A DNA stretch of 28,346 bases from Oligoflexaceae bacterium (lineage in GTDB: Bacteria > Bdellovibrionota_B > Oligoflexia > Oligoflexales > Oligoflexaceae): the NCBI GenBank assembly GCA_947474445.1, contig CANJJY010000006.1, forward strand, positions 1 through 28,346, written 5' to 3'. Shown piece after piece: positions 22,634 to 28,346 of the stretch. The position numbers were made by a program, and so were the translations under genes. The notes beneath the pieces were generated by a model. The model searched no databases. It saw nothing but the letters and a program-made list of their open reading frames with translations, and was not told where the DNA came from. Position 1 is the stretch's first letter. Every line of letters begins with the position of its first letter.

Positions 22634-24661
22634 TCAGCTAATTCGTTGACCCGCCACAGCATGGACATCGGGATAGAGAACAGCAAGCCGCTCTCCATCG
22701 CCTGAAGCGAGGACCATTCCTTCGCTGAGGCCAAACTTCATTTTCCGCGGCGCGAGGTTGGCAACCATAACCGTGTGCTTGCCGATCAGGTCCGAAGGCT
22801 TATAAGTGGACTTAATTCCCGAGAAGACTTGTTTTGTAACGCCGTGCCCAAGGTCGAGCGTGAGCTGCAAGAGCTTGGATGCCCCTTCAACTTCGCGCGC
22901 ATCGATGATTTTCACGACGCGCAAATCGATTTTCTGGAAATCGTCGATGGTAATCGTCGGGGCCAGGCCGAGGGCTGCCTCGCCACTTATGGTGGGTGTC
23001 TCTTCAGGAGTTGGATTTTGCATAGCGAGTATCTCTTTCGTTTCAGCGACTATTTTTTCAATCTGTGCCGGTTCAATGCGTTTGAGCAAATGCTCGAAGG
23101 GAGCGAGCTTTTTATATTCGACCACCTGTTGGGCACTGCTCCAGATGTAAGGATCCTCTTGAAAGAGCGCTTCCACCTTGCTTGCATAGGTCGGTAGAAC
23201 GGGTTTGAGATAGATCGTCATGATGCGGAATAGATTCAATATTCCCGTCAAGATTTCTATCGTCGCAGCCTCGTCGACTTTGACCAGTTTCCAGGGTTCA
23301 TACTTGTCAAAATACTTATTGGCTTCATCGGCGATGGTTCGAATCAAGAGCATGGCCTTCGCAAAATCACGCCGTTCGTAGTGACTTGCAATCTCTTGGC
23401 TCAAAGCCTGCGCGACTTTCACGAGCTGCAGTCCTTCCGGCGACAAGGCTCCCATCTGACCACCGATTTTTTGCAGCATCTGCGCTCCGCGCGACGCTAC
23501 GTTGGTGATCTTCCCTATCAAATCCGAATTCACGCGCGAAACAAAATCATCGAAGTTGAAATCGATGTCATCGATTCCGCCGCTCAGCTTACAAGCGAGA
23601 TAATAGCGTAGATAAGTCGGATCCAGATGCTTATTGAAGGTAGAGGCTAAGATAAACGTGCCCCTCGATTTGCTCATTTTTGCACCGTTCACTTGCAGCA
23701 TGCCGTGCACCATGATCTCGTTAGGCGTCTCGAGCCCCGCGGCCTTCAGCATGGATGGCCAGAAAAGGGCGTGATGATACACGATATCCTTTCCAATCAA
23801 ATGGTAGCGTTCAGCTTCTGGATCGTTCCAATAGTGCTCAAAGGTCTTACCTTGAGATTTTGCCCACTCCGACAGAGTCGAAAGGTAGCCGACAGGGGCA
23901 TCGAACCAGACATAAAAATACTTGTCCTTGTGCCCAGGAATTTCAAAACCAAAGTAGGGAGCATCCCGGGAAATACACCAAGACTGAAGATCTCCGTCCA
24001 GCCACTCATTGAGTTTTTTCGCGATCTCAGGACCGGTGTGCTCGGGGACCCAGGCTTTCAAAAAATCTTTGAAGTCATTGAGTTTTACAAACACATGCTC
24101 ACTGTCTCGCTCCACGGGCGGACGCCCACAAATCGCGCAATGAGGCGACTTCAAGTCAGCCGCCGCGTAAACCGCACCACAGACTTCGCATCCGTCGCCA
24201 TACTGATCGACAGAGGCACAGCGTGGACAAGTCCCTTTAATAAATCGATCCGGCAGAAACATCTGGTCTGTTTCGCAGTAAGCCTGCTTGAGAAGCCTCG
24301 TCTCGACGTGCCCTTTTTCTTCGAGCGCCTTAAAGATGCGATTGGCTATGCGCTGATTCTCAGGGCTGTGTGTCGAACCGTAATGCGGATAGGAAATCCC
24401 AAAATCGGCAAACACCTTTTCGTGTTCGACTTTGGAAGCCGCAACTAAAGCCTCTGGGGTAATTCCCTGCTTTTTGGCATTGAGCATGATAGGTGTGCCG
24501 TGCGTATCATCCGCGCAGATGGCGACACACTCATGGCCGCGTGCCCGCTGAAAGCGAACCCAAAAATCGAGCATGCAGTGCTCCACCATATGCCCGAGAT
24601 GAATAGCCCCATTGGCATAGGGAAGAGCGGCTGTAATTACGATTTTGCGCTGACCTGTCAT
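22634..24661 (-). CDS. metG: Methionyl-tRNA synthetase
   Basis: Class I aminoacyl-tRNA synthetase of 675 residues. It has the HIGH signature as HLGH (21-24) after ALPYANGAI, two zinc knuckles (C145/C148 with C158/C161, and C175/C178 of a second, incomplete-looking one), WCISRDAPYFG, the KMSKS loop at 328-332 and a C-terminal EMAP-II-like tRNA-binding domain (about 572-675; IDLRVVKI, KQVFSGI, NLAPRKMKFGLSEGM). The ATG at 24661 with AAAGGA upstream is chosen over an upstream in-frame start at 24706. It lies downstream of hrpB and upstream of two RNA methyltransferase genes. Confidence 0.95.
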   Translation of the reverse strand: MTGQRKIVITAALPYANGAIHLGHMVEHCMLDFWVRFQRARGHECVAICADDTHGTPIMLNAKKQGITPEALVAASKVEHEKVFADFGISYPHYGSTHSPENQRIANRIFKALEEKGHVETRLLKQAYCETDQMFLPDRFIKGTCPRCASVDQYGDGCEVCGAVYAAADLKSPHCAICGRPPVERDSEHVFVKLNDFKDFLKAWVPEHTGPEIAKKLNEWLDGDLQSWCISRDAPYFGFEIPGHKDKYFYVWFDAPVGYLSTLSEWAKSQGKTFEHYWNDPEAERYHLIGKDIVYHHALFWPSMLKAAGLETPNEIMVHGMLQVNGAKMSKSRGTFILASTFNKHLDPTYLRYYLACKLSGGIDDIDFNFDDFVSRVNSDLIGKITNVASRGAQMLQKIGGQMGALSPEGLQLVKVAQALSQEIASHYERRDFAKAMLLIRTIADEANKYFDKYEPWKLVKVDEAATIEILTGILNLFRIMTIYLKPVLPTYASKVEALFQEDPYIWSSAQQVVEYKKLAPFEHLLKRIEPAQIEKIVAETKEILAMQNPTPEETPTISGEAALGLAPTITIDDFQKIDLRVVKIIDAREVEGASKLLQLTLDLGHGVTKQVFSGIKSTYKPSDLIGKHTVMVANLAPRKMKFGLSEGMVLASGDGERLAVLYPDVHAVAGQRIS

Positions 24662-24723
24662 GGCCTGTCCTTTATTCTGAAAAGTAAGCCCTATCGACGC
24701 CGACAAGACCCTCGCAGCCCCAC

Positions 24724-24752
24724 ACTATACGCCAAGCTCCTTGATCCGGAAA
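24724..24752 (-). promoter_or_regulatory. Possible promoter for metG
   Basis: Minus-strand TATAGT (24729-24724) lies 17 bp after TTTCCG (24752-24747), a weak -35. It sits in the gap between the hrpB stop and the metG start. A small CCGGA-AAG-TCCGG hairpin overlaps the -35 side. Confidence 0.3.
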
Positions 24753-24799
24753 GTCCGGGCTTTTGAGGGGGAGTGGCCGCGTCGTGCTGCAGTGAAATC

Positions 24800-27313
24800 C
24801 TAGGGTCGCGGCGGCCGCGGAGGAGGCGGAAGATGGTTCTCAGGGTCGTCCGGCCAGGGATGTTTTGGATAGCGGCGTTTCAGCTCTTTTTTGACTTCAT
24901 GATAACTGCCCTTCCAGAAGCCCTTGAGATCTTGGGTGAGCTGGGCCGGGCGCCGATTCGGGGCAAGCAATTTAACCAGTAACTTTTGTCGCCCCAGACA
25001 TATACTAGGTGTGTCGGCTTGGCCAAAAAATTCTTGGATTTTCGCTTCGATCCATGGCGCTCCCTCCCCTTCGTAATGAACGGCGAGTCGGCGCCCATTG
25101 TCGAGCTTGATCGCATCCGGGCAACACTGGCCGAGTTGCTGCAGATCGTCATAGTCGAGCTGATCGCTAATGGCTTGACCAAGATTCTTATCAAAGGCTT
25201 CGCCGACCGAGCGGACGCCCTCGCAGAGGTGCAATTGCAGGAGCTCGAGGTATTCACCCTCAAAGACGGGGAGTTTATGCGCGATCTTGTGCTGGGACAA
25301 AAGCCCACATTTGCGATGATAGATGTGCAGGGCCTCAGCTCGCGGCATAAACTCCGCCCAACGTTCCTTGACCGTGGCTAAAAGTAAATCGCTCAGTTCA
25401 CCCGCCACCGCTGACTCTACCTTTTCACTGACGACTAATTTTCCGTAGAGCGTCCGGAGAAACTTGCGCGCGCGTCCCGTCTTTTCTTCAATTCCAACTT
25501 CGCTCTCCTCACTCAAGAGGTGAAAAGGGTCTTTTTCTAAGAGAGCCAGATCCACCGCTGAAGCGACTTCGATATGACAGCGCTGGCCGCTCTCGTCACC
25601 AAGAGTCTCGCGCGCTTCCAGCGCAACGATCCATTCAGCCTCCCTAACAATGGACACCTCACTCAGCGTACCACCGCGGCCTTGGCAGAAATTATAAAGG
25701 CGCCGCACGCGCGGCCCCTGCGTGGCGAGTGGCCTGTACTTTGCCACGCGATCAGCAAAGGCCATGAAAATGGCTCTTCTGACCAAGGCTTCATCTAGTT
25801 TTAAATCCTGCCAGGGAACCGACGATCGGAGTCTTCGGCGCTGCGTCTCGTAGAGTTGCTTGAGTCTTTGACTTTTGTGTCGATCAATATCCCGCCCATT
25901 CTCGAGCAAGAGCTGCAATTGATGACTCACATCGCAGAGCCCATAGCTGCGAGGGAGTTCATCTCGCCTAAGCAGCATGCCTTCGTGGATCAAAAGTGCT
26001 GCCATCAAAGTCAGTCCACCCTGCCCTGCTTCTTCACCTTCAACCACGATCCGTCCAAGTCGCGGATGTAAAGGCCACTCACTGAGCCGCCGCCCCTTTT
26101 CGGTCAAGGTTCCCGTTTCGCTGAGAGCTCCTAAATGCTCCAGCAATTCTTTTTGCCGCTCGAGATTGCTGTCCTCAGGTGCCTCAAACCAAGGGAGATG
26201 GCGCCAGGCAAAAGGGAGGTTGGGAAAAATCGTCTGAATTTCGAGCAGAGTCTGCGCGAGGTCGATACGCTTGATCTCTGGTTCCGTGAAGGCCTGGCGG
26301 CCTTGAAAATCCACGGCACTGTAGAGACGATAGCAGAGACCGGGAGCCACCCGTCCCGCGCGGCCGGCCCTTTGAATAGCTGAAGCCTGGCTGATGCGCT
26401 GACGTTCGAGGGTAGGCAAGCCACTCCAGGGCGCGTAGCCCGAAATTTTCGCCCAACCTGTATCAATGACCCCGCGGACATCGGGGAGGGTGACCGAAGT
26501 CTCCGCGACGTTGGTCGACAGGATCACTTTACGGCGAGAATCTTTTGTATAGAGGCGATTCACTTCGCCCGACATTTCCGCGGTGAGCAGCACGATGTCA
26601 ATCGATGAGCCGAAGCGGCGAGAGAGCAGATCCCGACAATTCAATATCTCACTGAGGCCGCTGAGAAACACCAAAATGTTTCCAGCCGCCCGTTCGTCGT
26701 CAAGCATAGCCCCGATGGCCTGGGCTACTTGCTCTTCCAAGCTGACTTTAGACGGCAGGGGCCGGTATTCCAGTGCTACGGGAAAGGTGCGGCCCGGAAC
26801 ATCAAAAGTCGGTATGTCCCCAAGATACTGGGTGAGCTGCGAAAGATCGATGGTGGCCGACATCACGAGAACGCGCAGCCGAGGGCGCTCATCATGCAGC
26901 TTTTTTAAGAGGGCCAGGGCCAGATCGGTGTGGATATGCCGCTCATGAAACTCATCGAGGACGACGAGATCAAAGTCTTTAAGCTCTCTGTCTTGCATCA
27001 ATTTGCGCGTGAGGACTCCTTCGGTGACGAAGAGGAGCCGCGTGGCCGGTGTCGATTTATTGTCCAGTCGAATCTGGTAGCCGACCTTGGTTCCCAAGGG
27101 TTCACCACTGCTCTGGGCTACCCATTCGGCCGCTAAACGCGCCGCAAGTCGTCGAGGTTGGACAACCAGAATTTTCTGAAAACTAGCGAGCAAAGCCTCC
27201 GGAACCCGCGTCGTCTTACCCGCACCCGGCTCCGCTTTCAGCAAAACAAAGGGCGCATTCTGAAGCGCTGCGGCGATAGCCGGTATGTAGGGATCGATGG
27301 GAAAAGCTTGCAT
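24800..27313 (-). CDS. hrpB: ATP-dependent DEAH-box helicase HrpB
   Basis: An 837-residue helicase. Walker A is AEPGAGKTT (27-35), motif II is DEFHER (120-125) as usual for HrpB, motif III is VMSATID, and motif VI is QRAGRAGRVAPG. The long C-terminal region ends in the family's typical KRRYPKHPWPDDP, followed by a proline-rich tail. HrpB is a putative RNA helicase of unclear physiological role. The ATG at 27313 with AAGG upstream gives MQAFPIDPYIPAI, the usual N-terminus; the frame is open further up to 27382. It is divergent from the pseudouridine synthase gene. Confidence 0.93.
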   Translation of the reverse strand: MQAFPIDPYIPAIAAALQNAPFVLLKAEPGAGKTTRVPEALLASFQKILVVQPRRLAARLAAEWVAQSSGEPLGTKVGYQIRLDNKSTPATRLLFVTEGVLTRKLMQDRELKDFDLVVLDEFHERHIHTDLALALLKKLHDERPRLRVLVMSATIDLSQLTQYLGDIPTFDVPGRTFPVALEYRPLPSKVSLEEQVAQAIGAMLDDERAAGNILVFLSGLSEILNCRDLLSRRFGSSIDIVLLTAEMSGEVNRLYTKDSRRKVILSTNVAETSVTLPDVRGVIDTGWAKISGYAPWSGLPTLERQRISQASAIQRAGRAGRVAPGLCYRLYSAVDFQGRQAFTEPEIKRIDLAQTLLEIQTIFPNLPFAWRHLPWFEAPEDSNLERQKELLEHLGALSETGTLTEKGRRLSEWPLHPRLGRIVVEGEEAGQGGLTLMAALLIHEGMLLRRDELPRSYGLCDVSHQLQLLLENGRDIDRHKSQRLKQLYETQRRRLRSSVPWQDLKLDEALVRRAIFMAFADRVAKYRPLATQGPRVRRLYNFCQGRGGTLSEVSIVREAEWIVALEARETLGDESGQRCHIEVASAVDLALLEKDPFHLLSEESEVGIEEKTGRARKFLRTLYGKLVVSEKVESAVAGELSDLLLATVKERWAEFMPRAEALHIYHRKCGLLSQHKIAHKLPVFEGEYLELLQLHLCEGVRSVGEAFDKNLGQAISDQLDYDDLQQLGQCCPDAIKLDNGRRLAVHYEGEGAPWIEAKIQEFFGQADTPSICLGRQKLLVKLLAPNRRPAQLTQDLKGFWKGSYHEVKKELKRRYPKHPWPDDPENHLPPPPRPPRP

Positions 27314-27550
27314 CAAACTAGCCTTGTCAAAGATTAGGGTCGCGATTGAACCTCGATTTCTTCTATACACGGCCGTCCGCATGAGAGAAACGATTGCTTA
27401 GGTGATATTTCGGGGTTTTTGCTCTTCATTGCGCAAAGATCTTTCTCATGAGCGCGAGCGGCGAAGATTATCTGGTCAAGATCCAGCCATAATGATAGAG
27501 ATTCTCCGGCTAGAATCAGCCCCACGGCTAGGGTAAGGGACGAGCTCACG

Positions 27551-28346
27551 ATGGAAAGATACAAAATTCAGGTCAGTTATCGTTTGAACGGCATGCGCGT
27601 CGACCACGCTATGGCCGAATCGATCCCAGGCATGTCTCGTCGACGCGCTAAAGCCATTATTGATACCGGCGGCGTCTATCTCAATACCAAAAGAATGCGA
27701 GTCGCTTCGCGAACCGTTGGTAAGGGCGACCACATAGAAGTCGAGTACAACCCTGAACTTTTCAAACCTAAGACTAAAGAGCAGCTGTCACTGCTTGCCA
27801 GCGATATTCTTTACCAAGACGAGCAACTGTTCGTCATCAATAAGCCCGCGGGTCTGCCCTCACAAGCAACACGCGACCAGGCCATTCTTCACGTGGTTCC
27901 GGTTCTGGAAAAGCTATTGCGCAGCTTGGATCTGACGCCTGGTGACTTGCAGCTCGTGCATCGACTCGATAAAGACACGACGGGCTGTTTGATCATCGCC
28001 CGCAACAAGAAGGCGATGACGCTACTCACCGATCAATTTCGCGAAAAAACCATGGCCAAGACCTACCATGCGCTCGCCTACGGGATGGTCGATGCTGATT
28101 TTGAAGAAATTTGCCAATTGAGTTCGATTCAGGCCAACAGCGGACGGGTGAAGGTCATGAAGCATGGTGGCAAAACCTCGCATACGAAGTTCAAAGTTTT
28201 GCAGACTTTTCCAAAAATTCAGGCCACTTTGCTGGAATGCACGCCGGTCACAGGTCGCAGCCACCAGATCCGGGTTCACCTTGAGAAAAACAAGTTTCCT
28301 CTCATCGGCGACAAGGTTTATGGCGAAGCCCATCGCGGAAAACTAC
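27551..28346 (+). CDS. RluA/RluD-family pseudouridine synthase (3' end beyond the window)
   Basis: Partial gene, 265 codons before the right edge. An S4-like RNA-binding domain at about residues 12-70 (RVDHAMAESIPGMSRRRAKA) leads to the catalytic domain with FVINKPAGLPSQ (95-106), the signature LVHRLDKDTTG (catalytic D140) and GRSHQIRVHL (235-244). It converts uridine to pseudouridine in 23S rRNA or tRNA; which site cannot be told. The ATG at 27551 is preceded by AAGGGA at longer than normal spacing. It is divergent from hrpB across about 240 bp in which I found no convincing promoter. Confidence 0.92.
   Translation, partial: MERYKIQVSYRLNGMRVDHAMAESIPGMSRRRAKAIIDTGGVYLNTKRMRVASRTVGKGDHIEVEYNPELFKPKTKEQLSLLASDILYQDEQLFVINKPAGLPSQATRDQAILHVVPVLEKLLRSLDLTPGDLQLVHRLDKDTTGCLIIARNKKAMTLLTDQFREKTMAKTYHALAYGMVDADFEEICQLSSIQANSGRVKVMKHGGKTSHTKFKVLQTFPKIQATLLECTPVTGRSHQIRVHLEKNKFPLIGDKVYGEAHRGKL

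Noticed and set aside
22130..22705. 191-codon plus-strand open frame antisense to the SPOUT gene
   Set aside because: The SPOUT motifs on the minus strand are unambiguous; the plus frame has no domain features.
23693..24448. 251-codon plus-strand open frame inside metG
   Set aside because: It is the antisense of a conserved synthetase, has no recognisable domain and no ribosome-binding site; a frame shadow.
1..28346. CRISPR array, phage genes or an anti-phage defence system
   Set aside because: No regularly spaced direct repeats, integrase, capsid or recognised defence genes were found; the single mobile trace is the transposase remnant near the tRNA.

Overview
This 28.3-kb window is ordinary chromosomal DNA of moderate GC content. 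It comes from a Gram-negative bacterium, and my best guess is a predatory or delta-like lineage such as Bdellovibrionota/Oligoflexia. The clues are CheV chemotaxis, a VKOR-DsbA fusion, KaiC-type signalling with hybrid histidine kinases, a type III polyketide synthase cluster, HrpB and a C-factor-like SDR. This taxonomic guess is inference; no rRNA or other marker gene is present. There is no CRISPR array and no intact mobile element. The only mobile-DNA trace is a frameshifted transposase remnant beside the tRNA-Ala(GGC) gene.

Layout. (1) 1-2132, plus strand: cheV preceded by a long hairpin that buries its ribosome-binding site, then a CPBP membrane protease and a BFD-type [2Fe-2S] protein. 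(2) 2154-5502, minus strand: a likely operon starting with a VKOR-DsbA fusion, followed by an internally duplicated protein of unknown family, two small orphan proteins and a GmhB-type phosphatase. (3) 5651-6329: tRNA-Ala with its promoter, then the transposase remnant. (4) 6654-12041: a signalling island. It has a hybrid histidine kinase on the plus strand and, converging on it, a minus-strand operon of a small protein, a double-domain KaiC-like ATPase and a second hybrid kinase. The 3' ends of the two kinase genes overlap by 147 bp. (5) 12298-15115: a Spinster-like MFS transporter, an SDR and a membrane protein. (6) 15460-17851: type III PKS, a small membrane protein rich in His/Asp/Glu, and a UbiG-like methyltransferase. 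(7) 17870-18821, minus: hemerythrin-like protein and a YetF-type membrane protein, with a possible attenuator in the leader. (8) 19123-21166, plus: a 63-residue protein, an exported cytochrome c with a sulfite-oxidase-like N-terminal domain, and a PilZ-like protein. (9) 21135-27313, minus: hrpB, metG, a SPOUT RNA methyltransferase and a TrmK-like tRNA methyltransferase. A divergent RluA/RluD-type pseudouridine synthase runs off the right edge.

How the parts fit. Regions 1 and 4 deal with signalling (chemotaxis, KaiC/two-component). Region 2 deals with oxidative protein folding in the envelope. Region 6 looks like a compact pathway that makes and decorates a phenolic lipid or alkylpyrone. Region 9 is a cluster for RNA processing and translation. 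The items most worth following up are the KaiC/dual-hybrid-kinase island, the PKS cluster with its unexplained metal-ligand-rich membrane protein, the hairpin over the cheV start, and the duplicated orphan protein behind the VKOR-DsbA gene.
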